64,000 nt of DNA. Source: Scenedesmus sp. ARA3. Lineage: Eukaryota; Chlorophyta; Chlorophyceae; Sphaeropleales; Scenedesmaceae. The stretch covers positions 62,001 to 126,000 of the forward strand of contig RWJK01001208.1 in the NCBI GenBank assembly GCA_004335835.1, in the 5' to 3' direction. Numbering within the stretch: the first letter of the stretch is position 1; every line of letters starts with the position of its first letter. Below are positions 29,319 through 44,579 of the stretch, piece by piece. The translations under genes were made by a program, and so were the position numbers. The notes beneath the pieces are model-generated. The model saw only the letters and a list, made by a program, of their open reading frames with translations. It had not been told where the DNA came from and did not search any database.

Positions 29319-30809
29319 ATGTCAATGGAGGCGAGAACCGAGCAGTTTCATACAGACGCGCAGAGACCCAAAGACAAAAACACTTCCAAAGACATAGACA
29401 AACTACGGAAGTTCTTGTTCAAGAACCAGGCGTACCGTTTCACAGACAGGTGATCAGCAGCAGCAGAGCAGCAGCAGCACTGTGCAGGATTTGCACGAGA
29501 GACCACATGTGCTTTCTAACGAAGAGTTGAAACATTATGATTGTTCACATAGAGTACCAACTGCAATGCGCGGCACTGGCAGCACAACATCTGCCAGACA
29601 GTGCTGTTGTTGCAACACAGTCGCACTGCAAGGCACACCTGTCACCACTGCAGCTGCTCCTGCTGTTGCTGCTTTGCTCTGCAGGGACCAGAGCCACTTG
29701 TTTCAAGCCATCCAACTGTACGTCACAATGTACAGCAGCAGCCCAGAGCCTGACTCGCCTGCACTCAACCTGGTGGAGGATGCACTCAAGATGTGAGCGA
29801 GAGATGCTGCAAGCATAGTGGAGTGGCTTTGGTGGGAGGCCTCCTGATGATGATGCTCTGCATGCAAGGCGCACAGCTGCTGCAGCAGAGTCCTTGTTGC
29901 AGTTGCAGTTGACCAGCTGCGAAGGGTGCAGTGTCGCTGCTGCCAGCAGCACTGACAAGTGCAAAGGTGCAATGACAGCGCAATTGTTGCTTGCCTGCGC
30001 ATGCAGTGGTCTGCTACAATACGTCATTTAGGCTGACACCCTGCGCTGCGTCGCGCCTGGCAAAAACACACACGATTTGAGCAATTGCTGTGCTGTCTCT
30101 CGCATGCAACTACAACTGTACTAGCTATGACCAAGCTGTGTCAGCTCTGCAATTGCAATGCTTCTGCAACTGCCATGACTGTCAGCAAGTAGCTGACTCT
30201 TGTGTGCAACAGAGACACCACCAGCTATAATCAAGTGCTGTCTACCATGCATGCAACATTCACGCATGTGCAGGCCCTTCACCGTGTTCACTACTGGCCA
30301 GAAGAAGAGTATGCTCAAGTGGCTGGACAGACTCAATGGCTTGGAGGCAGCAGCAGCAGCAGCAGCAGGCGGGGAGGCAGCAGCAGGCACTGAGCAGCAG
30401 CAGCAGTACAGCGTACTAGACGTCACAAGCGACGTTGCTGAGGTGCGCCTGCGGCAAGGCACACATCATGTGTTGCTAGGCCCCAGCTATGGACATGTGC
30501 ATGGCTGTTTCCTGCAAGCTAAATGCAGCTCAGGCGGCAGCCGGCAGCAGCACGGCTTTAGTCACAGCAGCTCGGTCATCCCACTCAAACAAGGGTGTAA
30601 CAAGGGAGTAACAACTAGGCTGGGTGTGCTGCTATTGCTGTGTGCAGGTGATGAATGATGAAGGCGAGACGCAGCAGGTGCAGCTAGCAGTGTGCGATAC
30701 AGAGCTGGTAGAAGCGCTGCGGAGAGCTTTCCAGGCTGAGCAGGAGGTGCTGGTGCAGCTGGGCATGCGGCACGGCAAGGCGGCTATCACCAAGATGACA
30801 GTGCAGTGA
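29319..30809 (+). CDS. Small protein of unknown function, weak eIF5A-like C-terminus
   Basis: Four exons: 29319-29449, 29685-29792, 30274-30442, 30648-30809, giving 189 residues with matching phases (2, 2, 0). The N-terminus is charged (MSMEARTEQFHTDAQRPKDK), then helical blocks (DIDKLRKFLFKNQAYRFTDR; HLFQAIQLYVTMY). Exon 3 reads MPFTVFTTGQKKSMLKWLDR and then carries an Ala run and a short Gln run. The last exon, VMNDEGETQQVQLAVCDTEL to ITKMTVQ, loosely resembles the order of strands and helix in an eIF5A C-terminal OB fold. No hypusine loop is visible, so this is not a functional eIF5A. I cannot assign a role. Confidence 0.55.
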
Positions 30810-31765
30810 TATAATTTGCATTTTGTGCAGTATGGGTTGGTAGGCTGGGCATCTGTGTGAGGCACTGCAACACTGTGCCCGCGCCTTGGATGATACTGCT
30901 GATTGCCCAAAAGCCGCTGGGCGTGTGGTGTTGCTGGGAACGTGAGATCACACTACTGTGGACGATGTTGGATGTCGCACAGCGGTGGCCACAACCAGGA
31001 CATTGCCGGTTTTGGAACCATTGACAGGCTTCACCTCATTGGGTCATCACCGGAATCATCAAGCACACCAAGGTTCAGGTTTCACGGCAGCGACCGGCCA
31101 GCTGGCTGGCAGCACTGTTGCCGAGCTGTGATACGCAGCAGCTGGAAGTTTATAGGTTTTCCTCGCAAACTCGTTTTTTTTTACTGCGCAGCCTTGTGAC
31201 ATGTTGAAGTGGAGAACAACGCAGCAGCCCTACAGCCGTGTGAGTGTTGCATTTGATGGGTGGTGATCAGCTGGCATGTCCTGCGGCCCTTTATGCTGCA
31301 GCGCCTGCTGCTGGGCGCCAGCAGCTGTTGCACAGCAGCCAGTCGCCAGTCACTGGGGACAAGGCTTTTCCGTGAAAATTGCTGCAGGCCGCAGTCACCG
31401 GGCGACTCGGCGCGGTGACCGTTGATCCTTTTCGTGGCAGTGACAGTGAGAGCTTCGTCACGACCTTCGAGCAACCCCGTGCCACGGCAATTTCAAGTTG
31501 ACGTTTTACACCTGACCACCTTATGTTGTCTGTGAACCCTCTGGCTTTGGTGGGAAGAGTAGTACACGGAAATTGGCAGTGTCTCAAAAGACAGAAGCGA
31601 GCGCACGGGCCTCGCGAATGAACGGATCGCGATCACCATTCCGTTGCAACAGACAGGTAACATGCGATGTGTGACGCTCGGGCCAGGGTCACAGCCTGCA
31701 GGGACGTACTGTAGTTGCTGACAACCCCTCACCCCTGCTGTTCCATCTGGCTGCTGCAACTGCAG
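30810..31765. other. Intergenic; no gene recognised
   Basis: Flank between the small unknown gene and the M11 peptidase. No coding pattern was seen on either strand. Confidence 0.5.
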
Positions 31766-31991
31766 ATGGAGCTGCAAGTTGGACGTACTGTTGCGTTTAT
31801 GTTAGCTCTCAACAGCGTCTTGGTAGCAGCTGCCGGTCCTGCAGTGACGGGAACCACTGACCCTACTGTCCTCAGCAGTAGCATTCCCCCTGCGGACTGG
31901 ATTGCTGATGCTGCAGTCCTGAAGATCTCAGGAACAACTAGTGGCCGCTACAACCGCGATGGTTTGCTTATGGCTGTGGCAGCTTCCAGCT

Positions 31992-32035
<44 letters not shown>

Positions 32036-32780
32036 GAGGGCTTGACAGGCCCACGCCCAGCCAGCGCCATGACGCAAGACAGGCTGGACAACAACGTGTG
32101 CATCGTGCAGAATGCTAACACCGAGCAAACTTGCAAGGCGTCGCCCAATGGGCGCTTCAGGTTTTGCCTGCAGCGGGGTGAGCGGCAAAGTTTGACCAGA
32201 AGGTGTGGGCCCAGCTGGCCCACATGTGGCTGTAACTTGACAGTTTTAGGCATGGTGAATGCACAACTGCGCACCTTCAAGCAATGCTGGTCCAGAAGCC
32301 CCCCAGCTGGCCCACAAGTGGCAGTACAGCTGCAGCAGGCATGCAGGATGTGAGCGGCACTTCCGCGTGACATGTGTGCGCGGATCACCCCCGGCATAGC
32401 GCTTTTTGAATTAATCAACAGACACGCTCTGCGCCTGCGCCGGGGAGGTGTGCAGCTGCAAGGATGCAAGCATGACTGAGGGGAGTCCTGCAGGCCATGC
32501 CGCTGCATTTTTCTTGTTACCAGGGGGAGCGAAACCCTACTGGCTGGCCATACACAGCAGCCAAGCGAACCTGAGTGCCGGAGGCCTGCAGGCCATGCAG
32601 CTGCATGCAACGAGCAACTGGCCCAACTAGCATACCAAGCATCCCCTGCAGCACGCAGCTTGTGCATATGACTGCCTGTATGCCTCAAGCTGCAGTTGTG
32701 CCACTTGCAGACCAAATGCTGCACTGCAGTGGCTGTGGGTCTGACCTGACCCTTGGGCCTGGCAGCAATCGCAGCTGACG

Positions 32781-32823
<43 letters not shown>

Positions 32824-35800
32824 TGACTTACCAGATGCCAACATCGCCTTATATGACGGCTGGAGACAGCGAGCCACCCCTTACTGGACCAGCAACACAC
32901 AGAACCGAGCAAGCAGCCTGCCCTTCAGGCTGTGCATGCAGCCAGATGGCAACCTCGTTGCTTATGACAGCAACAGTGCAGCGTTCTGGACCTCAAACAC
33001 AGCACGCACTGGCCGCCGCACTCCTGTGACTGCCTTCATCCAGGTGTGCTGCTGCATGGCTGCTGCCAGGCACAACCTTCTCAGTGTAAGCTATCGGAGT
33101 TGCCATCTAGCTGCATCAGGTTTGTCGCTGCATGTAGGCCCATCTGCTGTGGCAACAAGGTGATCCAAGATCAGGCATTAGTTGCAGCTGGCCCGCCTGA
33201 ATCCACATGGCGTGGCTTCATAAGCAAGTTAAACCTGCACACACAGTCGTCATAGTATGTATGACGCTGTGGCCCTTGTAGGGAGGCTTTGCTTGTCACA
33301 CTCGCACGCATCATAATCATCATGTTGCTGCCATGTGCTGTCCATGCAGAATGATGGCAACCTGGTGGTTTATGACTCACTTTGCACAAGCCTGTGGGCC
33401 ACCAACACCACGCGGACTGCAAAGGTGGCTGCTGCCTGCTCTGCAGCAGGCAGCACCCAGCGGGTGCCGCTGCCAGCAGGGCCACAGGTCACTGGGCCGT
33501 TTGGAGGGGACGGCTCAAACAACTTTGATGACGGCTCAGTGGCAAGCAACGGCGCAAACAGGATTACAAAGGTGAGCCGCAGCAGGGGCATGGGGGCTTG
33601 AACCTGGCGAAGCACGCTGCTGTGTTCTGCTCAGCAGCATCAACACAGCTGTGCTGTCCTGGGTGGTGGCAGTGCTGTGCTGCTAGTGACATGACCTCCT
33701 GCTTGTCGCCGCCACGTCCTGTCCGCTTGCAGGTTGAGGTGCGATCAGGCAGCTGGATCGACGCAATCAGGTTCACGTACGGCGCAAACCCTGCGCCCTG
33801 GCGGGGCGGCGAGGGCGGCGAAGCCAAGCCTGCATTGACCCTTGCAAGCAACGAGTGGATCACACAGGCGTGGGTGCGCAGTGGTGGCTTCATTGATGAA
33901 ATCCGCTTCTTCACCAACAGGGGCAGGTACTGGTCTAGCAGCGGTGACACCACACGGTCTGGTGACATGGGCTCACTCGCAAGCCCCTGCCCGGCAGGTG
34001 TATACAGGTGGGTTGACTGCGGCAGGTGTACAGCGCACGCCATGGCCTAGGGCTGACGAGCCATGTACAGCACATAAACGCACTGTGTGTGGCTATGTCG
34101 TCACTGCATATACTAGAACAGGTCATATTGTAGTGTATGTTCTACACAGCCTATGCCTTTTTTTGTAGCTGCGATTGCCAGTGGTCCACCCAAAAGGAGG
34201 CATGGGCAACAGCACAGCCGTGCCTGCAGGCCGGCAACCTCTGCCAGCAACCGGAAACCGTGGTACCTGCTCTGACGCGCGCACTGCATGACATGCCACA
34301 TGTCGCGTAGTAAGTGCTGCAGGTCCGTCACCCCTGCCAACATCCAATCACTGTGGCGCCCCGCTGCAAGACATGTCACACTTCACACTGAGCATGCTGG
34401 CATGCTCAGTCATCGTCAGCCAACTCACAACGAGTGGCTCGCCTGCCTGCTGCTGCTGCTGCCCTGCTGCTGCTGTCTCATCAACGCAGGCTCATCTCTG
34501 TCAGAGGCAAGGTGGGTGACAGCTTCCCTGAGCGCATCGAGTTTGTGTGGGGCCTTGCGCCCAATGCAAAGGGCCCCTTAGTCAGCACAGTCAACTTGTG
34601 GAGCTACCTGCCTGGTGACACCCCAGTGTTCAGGCGGGGACCAACAGGCCAGCCCCAGTGTCTGTCCATGGATGGCAAAGCATGCGCAATTATCGGGGAC
34701 GGCTACTTGCTGCGCATGTGTGCAGACTCTCTCAGCGCCAAGCCCGTGACGTGTTCTGCCAGCGATGGCGCGAAGGACCCTCTGCACTGGTGCAACAAGG
34801 CCAGGGGTGCACTGGGTGAGTGTGCTGCACGCCGCAAAATCAGTGTGCGCTTGCCCTGACGGTTGTGTCTGGATGGCCGGGCTTGCCGCATCACAAGGCC
34901 GCGCATGCATTGATTTTGCACCGACATTGAGGTGCCACCACGCGGTCCTGGTTCAGCTGTGGGAGTCCCGCGCGTCTGCTGCTGACACCAAATGGGTGTA
35001 CATCCACACAGCCCACATTGCAGCTTGCTGCTGGTCGTGGCGCACACACTTGCACAGCTTGCATGCACCGCAACAAACCAATTGCGGCACGCTCCACCCG
35101 TCCTGCGCCTGCTGTGCCGTCTGCAGGCATCGCACAAGCCCCAGTCCCAATCCGTGCTGTCTTTTTTAATGTGGAGGTCTGCAACATCGGCCTTGCAGTC
35201 AGCAACCGCAATGATCTTACCACAACCATCTACAGCGATGCATACAGCCTCAAATTCTACTGGCGGGCAGCATCAAACAACAGAGCCTATCTGGACGAGT
35301 CCACCTCTGCAGTTGTCGAGCTGAGGCTGCCGTGTGATCAGTTTTCCATCGACAGCTGTGATGTGGGCAAGTGGAATGACTATGCTCGAGACAACCCGGA
35401 TGCGCTAGGCGGTGTAGACTTCAGCCAGTACCAGTTCCAGGTGAGCATGTGTGCTTACAAGCAGTAGTTGGTTGACTACCTGTAGCGTAGCACTGCATGC
35501 AATCTGCAGTGCACTGTGTGCACGGTTGTCTGTCGACCAAAGTCCCCATCACATATTGATATGACTTCAGCGAGTATCAGTTCCAGGTGACGTACAGGTT
35601 TCTCTATCTGCGTGCAAGCAGTGTGTTTACAGATTCAAATACATATTCAAACCCACGCTGCCTATGCTGCATCGCGTGTACGACGGTTGACATGCCCAGC
35701 CTTGCCTTGACCAGGTGGTGGCGATTGAAGTCAGCTGCAGTGTGCTGACTCAGCCAGCAAGGCAGTGTCTTTGTGACTCGGCCAGCAAGGTTGTGCCTTG

Positions 35801-37516
35801 CGGACTCAGCCCTTGCAGGCTCAGCCAGCAAGGCAGTGCTTCTGGCTGCATGCAAGCTGTTGACATGGGTCCCATGTCGTGCATTTTTGTGCACCTTTGC
35901 AGATATACATCGCACCAAGGACAGAAGCCTGCGATAAGGAAGGCATAGGGTTTGCTACTGGAAGCGTGACTTGGATCAGGTGAGCAGTGATGCCATTGAT
36001 AATAGAGTGTGGCCTACATCACCCGTGACTGTGGAGGTGGATGCAACGGTTTCTTCATTTGGGTGTGCTGCTTTGGCTGCAACTCAGCATATGGCAAGGT
36101 TGCGCACTTGGGTAGTAGCAGCTGTTGCGCTGTACTTGCATATGTGAACAATGCACATGGCACTGCCATGTAGGGTTTCCATCGCAGGATTGATAGCAGC
36201 ATATGATGCCTCGTGCTAATACCGCGGCTAGCGCCGGCCGATACACAAGCATTAGCCAGCAGCCCTGAATACTCTGGCTCAAGAGTTATGCACAGCACCC
36301 CGACAAAACACATATTAATCTGCTGCTGCACATCATCGAGGTCATCAAGGATGATGCTGCCTGGCTTTGTTTCAATGAAAAGTGTTGTTGGTGACAAAGA
36401 ATGTTGTGCTGTGCTGCTGCAGGGCTGACTTCGTCACCGACCTCAACATCTTCAAGCACGAGATCGGACACAACCTTGGCCTCCCCCACTCTGGGCGCAT
36501 CATCCCGCCAGCTGACGTACAGGCACGTGATACAAGCGTTGACAGGACTGGTGCATCTGTTGTATGTGCAGTGCCGCATGCAGGGCTCATATTGCTTTGC
36601 ATCCGAAGTTACTGGCTTGTCGCCACGATAATGTCGCCATAGTAGTATGTCATCAGTGCATTTGGAAGAGTGGAACGGCAGTGGAAGCATGCTGGCCCAA
36701 CAACACAACCAGCATTTTGTTGGCGCCTGCGCACATGCTTTGCCTGCATGGCAGCCCACTCGCAGCATCAGGAGAGTATGGACGGGGGCTCTGGTGATCC
36801 AGCATTGCTTGAAAGTGCGCAACTGTTCATTGTATAAATTTGTCTTTTCACATGCGGCAGCAATTCCACCTTGTCAGTCATGTGTTCATGTGTGTCATCT
36901 TCTGCTGCAGGGCTATGGCGATGACACTACCCCCATGGGCTACTGCCCACGCTGCATCTACAGTGCAGTGGATCAGCTGCGCCTTGGCTGGTCGCGCGCT
37001 CTGCCAGTTGTAGATTGGGCATTGTTTTCCGGCAGCACCGCTGTGAACCTTCCTGCGCTGTCAGACGCAGCGGCTTTCCAAAGATTAGGGGTGGTTCAGA
37101 TCCGCCTTTCCAACCCCAGTGACCCCGGTGTCCCTGGAGAGCTGACTCGGCATATATGGCTGAGTTACAGGGTCACAAAGAACCAGGATGCCTCACTGCC
37201 TGAAGAATACAGCATGGCCACGAGTGTGCATGGCTATAATGACGATGCGTGGCTGCTTGCGTGGCCAAAGACAGGGCAGGCGTATGTCAACGCAGCCAAC
37301 AAGATGGTGGTGCGGCAGGATGCTGGGGATGTCAACACAGCCAGGGTGACGCTGTGCAAATGGGTCACCGTGCAGAGCGAGTGTGGCACGTTCAGCAGTT
37401 TTGAACGCAGCCGTGTTGCTGCTGCTTCGCTAGAGGCGCCGGTTGACCTGGAGGCGTATAAAGGAAGGAACACCTGGCAGCCTGCAGGACGGAACGCAAC
37501 GGCCTGGAATAACTGA
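31766..37516 (+). CDS. Secreted M11 (gametolysin-type) metallopeptidase with B-lectin-like and jacalin-like modules
   Basis: Nine exons: 31766-32177, 32835-33043, 33350-33571, 33733-34007, 34490-34815, 35127-35440, 35903-35979, 36423-36516, 36911-37516, giving 844 residues in frame. A signal peptide (VAFMLALNSVLVAAAGPAV) and a Ser run lead into bulb-lectin-like repeats: CLQRDANIALYD, MQPDGNLVAYDSNSAAFW and NDGNLVVYDSLCTSLWATNT. Exons 4-5 resemble a jacalin fold (VEVRSGSWIDAIRFTYG; VRGKVGDSFPERIEFVWG). The zinc site HEIGHNLGLPH is at residues 624-634, and a Met-turn-like TPMGYC follows. M11 enzymes such as gametolysin digest volvocine cell-wall glycoproteins; lectin modules could bind wall sugars, which is inference. 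The exon 8 donor is ambiguous (gtacag, or a GC donor four codons... six bases later, both phase 0). The start follows from the signal peptide; an upstream Met at 31715 is in frame. Confidence 0.85.
32781..32822 (+). repeat. (CTG)n just before the M11 exon 2 acceptor
   Basis: Thirteen or fourteen CTG units end about a dozen bases before the cag acceptor at 32832-32834. The tract fills the position of the polypyrimidine tract. Confidence 0.9.
35417..35592 (+). repeat. Duplicated donor edge of M11 exon 6
   Basis: The end of exon 6 (gacttcagccagtaccagtt then ccaggtga) recurs at 35563 with two substitutions, including the gtga donor start, about 146 bp into intron 6. Confidence 0.85.
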
Positions 37517-39253
37517 GATGGTGATCAACCTTTTGAATGAATGCTGGAGTTGTCGCAGTGACAGCTGGCACTGCTTGCACGACCTGCAACAGCCAATGTG
37601 AAGGCAGATTGCTGTGCTCAAATGTCGTAACGTCTTGTGGCTGGCATCAGCAAAGCTCAAAATGGCTCCTATCACAGCCTTATAGCTTTGATGTGGTGGC
37701 TATGCCGCATAGCCTATGCGCACATACACTGAGTATTCTATAATAGGCTGCTGCCTCATAATCACGTGCAGCCAACTCAAGCATGTTTCAAGCATTTCTA
37801 CCATGTAGGAGGAGCATACACCTGAGAGTTTGTTGGCAGCCATGCTGCCCCTGGCTGGTACAAGCCATGACTGGCTCGCACAGCCTATCTGTTCTGCAAG
37901 ATCTACCATGCACAAGAAAAATGTTTCGACGCATTTGCTTCAAGCAGTCTGAGCTACGCGAGCATGTGCAGTGGCTCTATAATGTAGGTTGTTGCTTCTT
38001 AAAACCCGCACAGCTGACCCCAGGGGTGTTCAGGCATAAGCAACCGTCTGTGTGGAGCAGCTGTGTGCACATCAGCTTGGTGGTGATTCTATCATTGCAC
38101 GAGGTTACCCAGGTGCTACTGCGGTGTGCATGGTACCATGCATGGACAGAAGATGTTTCAGAATGCACACGGGCATACCAGGCGGACTGTTGCTTTCTAT
38201 GCATGGAGCCATAAACACGCAAGCCTAAGCTGGGAGCTTGCAGGAAAGCATGCCACAGCAGGATGCGTGTTCAATGCCCTTTGAAAACTTTGCAGCAGTG
38301 CCTGATGCTGCTGCACTGCCAGCAGCAGCAGTCATGCCGGCAGCAAGCAGTATCTTGTGGCCGTTTGTTATACATCTTGGAGTTGAAGCAGCTGCTGCAC
38401 CACCAGCGACGACTGCTGAAGGCCAGCCGAGACGTGACGAGACACAGCAGGTGGAGCAAGTAGTGTGCCTGTAAGGTACACCTGGAAGGCTCACAGTGTG
38501 TTCCAGGTACAGTGATGCCTTGCTGAGCAGAGTTGTGAACTACGAACCTGAGTGCATGGTGGCACGCTTTCCCTTGGAGCTTGTGGCAAACTGAGTTCTG
38601 TGGCGGCGCCAATCCTGAATACTAAGACACCGGCTGGCAGGAAGAAGCAGGATATTGACTTCACTTGATGCGACTTTTGGTTCCAAGTTGTCACACGTTG
38701 TTGTGCTTGGCACTTGCACTTGTCAAGTACAGCTGCAGCATGACGACCTGCTCTCAGCTTAGGAACGCGTTTTATAGCCTGTGGTGTGTTGTGCAGCTTC
38801 CTTAACGGTTGCTGGGTTGAGGCCTAAGGCGTGTTATGTCATCTGCTGGTTTTCAAAATTGTAACAGTAACAGTAGCACACTAGCACAGAAGTACTGATC
38901 AGTTCAAGGTGCTGTGACCTGACTCTGTAGCACTCATACCTTCACTCAAACTTGCTTATGGTGCTCGGAACAACGTTCTTCTGTTAAGCACCACTGCAGC
39001 GACGCTGAAGCACGTCACACACAGCATCCTGCAGTTATCGATTTGCGACCTCCTGAATTCTGCCAACTCGAGTTCATCAGTATCTTATCAACTATTTGCG
39101 ACAACCTGGTGCGTGCTCGACTGCGGCAGAGCGTTCGCAGGCCGTACCGGAGCCTGCAGCGTCAGGACCGCTCAGCTGCATGCCATGCATGTGCTGGGCT
39201 GCTGGATGCAGGAAACTTACACCATCTGCACATTTTGACGCAGATCAAACAGC
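37517..39253. other. Intergenic; one doubtful small open frame
   Basis: A 78-residue Ala-rich frame at 38238-38474 (plus) starts beside a cttgcag acceptor-like site and ends EQVVCL. It might be a stray exon, but no partner exon was found. Otherwise nothing is recognised. Confidence 0.4.
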
Positions 39254-40637
39254 ATGTCCTCCTACGATGCAGCACCTGGCATAGTTGACCTGTCAACACC
39301 TCCACCAGCAGCTCCACCAGGCTCCCAGCACTTCCCACAGGAGATTAATTTGGCTGCGGCTGCGCATGATGATGCAGCAGTACAGATGCAAACACATCAT
39401 GGCCTGCAGGACGAGCAGCACACCCAGCAGCAGCCTGAGGACTACCTTACCGCCAGCCTGAAGCAGCAGCTGCTGTCAGACGTGGCCACTTTCTTCCAAG
39501 CAGAGATCGGCCCACGCACACTAGCCATCTCAGAGGTGAGCTTGTAAGCTGGATGCTATGTGTACACCTTACAGCCGATTAGGAGGACTGTTGTACCCTT
39601 CCTGCAGCCTGCAGGATTGCTGCAGCCAGGGTTGCGAGCCTCTCAGCTAGCAAAGGTTGGTTTACAGTCTTGCAGCAGTGCTAGTGAAGCAACACAGCAA
39701 TCGACTGCTGTGAGTTGTGTGCTTGTTGTCAATGCCAGTAGGTTCCTGCAGCAGTAGTCGTGTGAGATACACCAAATCAAAATGTAAGTCAGCTGGCCCC
39801 AACCTGTGTCTGCTTGCAGGAACGCGGGAAGCATGCAGAATGACGCCGTAGTAAGAAGCCGCCAACTTGCTGGATCCAAGAGCCTTTCCAGAAGAAATCA
39901 CCATGTGCTGCTGCTCGTCAGATAGCGCTGCAGCGATCCTGCCAACCCACTCCTTTGTGCGGTGCCGCACTGACCTGTCGCTGCTTGCAGGACGTGAACA
40001 GCCTGCAGTACGAGGCTGAGCAGCTGGCCAACAAGGCAGCAACTGAGAAGGCCGAGGTGCTGGGGGAGCTGGACCGCCTGCACAAGCTGGTGGCGTCCTT
40101 CCAGGCACAGATTAGGGAGGTGAGCTGCATGCGCTATTTACTCAGGAGTGAAGTCCAAGCTGCATGCTGTTAGTGGTTCTGTGGTTGTGTGTGCGGTTGG
40201 TGTGGGGGAGGCTAGCAGCATGTGCTAGCGCTGCAGGTGCAGCAGTGTCATTGGTACTGGGGCACTCAGCAGCGGCAGCTGCACAGTACCACTGCTGCAG
40301 CACGGCAACTGGGTTTGCTGATCACGGTTGAGAGTTTCAGTGGCTTCCTGCAAGGACAATCATGCAGGACGTCACACACGCTGTTATTGCATAGCAGGCA
40401 GATGGCTGCGTGCATGCGCAACTGCGGCATCATGCTGAGTCATACAGAACATGCATGCGCTGATCTCGCAAATCCACCCTACGCATGTTTTAACCACTTG
40501 CCATATGTCATTGGTGACGTTCTTGGAGAATCGCAGCACTGAATACTTTGTGCATCGCTTGCACTGAACACTGCGCTGACAGCTGTTGTGCCATGCCGCC
40601 GTTGCTGCTGCTCCTGCAGGCTTTGATGGCCGAATGA
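39254..40637 (+). CDS. Small coiled-coil protein, unknown function
   Basis: Three exons: 39254-39535, 39991-40119, 40620-40637, giving 142 residues, all in phase 0. The N-terminal third is Pro/Ala/Gln-rich and likely disordered (STPPPAAPPGSQHFPQEINL). The rest is a helical coiled coil: LKQQLLSDVATFFQAEIGPR, VNSLQYEAEQLANKAATEKA, then ELDRLHKLVASFQAQIREAL. The last exon adds only ALMAE and stop. Its size and single coiled coil resemble subunits of BLOC-1-type or similar adaptor complexes, but no motif proves this. The very short terminal exon is the least certain part. Confidence 0.6.
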
Positions 40638-41829
40638 GATACTGCTATGGGCACCCAGCTGGATTCAGGACCTTGACTGTCAAAAAGCCAGCTGCAAGCA
40701 GGCCTTCACAGCATTGCTTTTGGGACCATGTCCAATCGGACATTTTATAGGGGAATGCAGAACTGATGCAGCATGACGCCGCCTGCATGTGTTCTTGGAA
40801 GAACTGGTGTGGCACCAGGATTGCGCAAGAAAGGTATAACATTGAGTGTTATCCTATTGTACTTCATCAGGCGTGCGGTGCTAGTGCGGCACTTGCTGTG
40901 GCTTCGTCGTTAACTGCAAAGTGCACGTTTTCGTGTGCATGCCTGGTTTGCTCACCAGCGGCTGGTGGTCATGCAGGTGATCCTGACCTTATTGCATGCG
41001 TCTTTTAGGATTGAGGCGCCGCTGGTCAACATACAACTGCATGCATATTTTTCATGCTGCCCTGCACATCAGGAAGGGCACTGCACAGTCCCGCTCAATG
41101 TACTTGAGCAGTGCTGCATGCTTTCGCACATTGTTTGCGCATGTCAAGTGCTCACGTCCCTGGGACTGCGCGCTGCAGCCCCTTAGCTGTACATTAGTGT
41201 TTAGTATGGAAGCGCTCTGCTGCTATTAGAGCATGGGTGACATTGCTGACAAGGCTGGCAGGAACAGCGTGATCAGGCGGGTATTAAGCAGGAGTATTGT
41301 TGAGAAGGGGTATTGTTGAGAAGTCTCGTTACACTTGGTGACATACAGGATGAAGTCCTTATTTGTACGGCACACAATCAAAGAGCAGCACCACGTTTGA
41401 ATGCCAAAATGCAGGCACGCTGTGCACGTATGAGCATTGCTCGCCTAGGAGAAACTTGCATCTCCCGGCCATCCGAATGCGTCGCTCAGTCAGCAATTCT
41501 GTCCAGCACGACATAAGAAAGCATCAAGTGCCATCAAGCATGCTACCACGCAGCATGCCATCCCAATCTGGCACGTACAACTTTGCGTCATACTTGTAGC
41601 CTGGACAAGGCCGCCTGGTGCAAACAAACAACACAAAACATCAACAATCACAGGCTGCTCAAACAGCACATCAAATCCAACACGAATAGATACATGGCAT
41701 GCCCATCATAATGTTCTCCGAGCGGCATCTGCACTGCCATTGGGCGCTGAGTCAGCGCATGCTGCACGGGCTGCTGCTGTACATGCTGCTGCTGTACACG
41801 CTGTACTTCAACTGCCATCGAGCGCTGAG
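40638..41829. other. Intergenic; copy of the PDZ gene's terminal exon near the right end
   Basis: No gene is recognised. Between 41733 and 41829 lies a tandem copy of the stop-codon region of the adjacent minus-strand gene (listed separately). Confidence 0.5.
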
Positions 41830-44123
<2,294 letters not shown>

Positions 44124-44579
44124 TGCCACGTGCCAGCTGCAGTCTTGAGGTTGCAAGGCAAGCAGCAGAGCTGACTCGACAGGTGGCGAAGTGTGCACAC
44201 GTTGTCTATTGTGGATCTTGCAGGACGCGTCCTAATTCAATTAAGATGGTTTTTAATAAATGCGGAATGCTGTTCACCCGGCTCGGACGGCAGCTGGTTC
44301 GGTTGTTCGCTACCCTACCATTTGGCAGACGAACCGGCAAACAAGATGAAGGTTTGAACGACAGAGACCGCAACACACAGGGTCATAAGAACTTTGTGCA
44401 AGGCGTTCACGTCCTCAGTTGAAGGTTACAGCTGCCACCAAAGACACCAGCAGTGACAGCAGCAGCATTAAGAGCAGCAGCAGCAGCAGCAGTAGCGGCA
44501 CTGCCGCTGAGCAGCAGTAGCAGCTGCGGCACAACAGCAGCGACTCAGTTCACAGCAGGACTCGTGGCACGTATTTGCC
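44124..44579. other. Divergent intergenic region
   Basis: Shared upstream region of the PDZ gene (minus) and the Nudix gene (plus). A 114-residue plus frame (44078-44422) is open but has no recognisable domain. CAG-type repeats at 44456-44500 precede the Nudix start. Confidence 0.45.

Noticed and set aside
32448..32630. Open frame in M11 intron 1 with an acceptor-like ttaccag (LLPGGAKPYWLAIH)
   Set aside because: It fits in phase after exon 1 but ends in a stop, with no donor, and breaks the lectin motif that joins perfectly to the exon at 32835.
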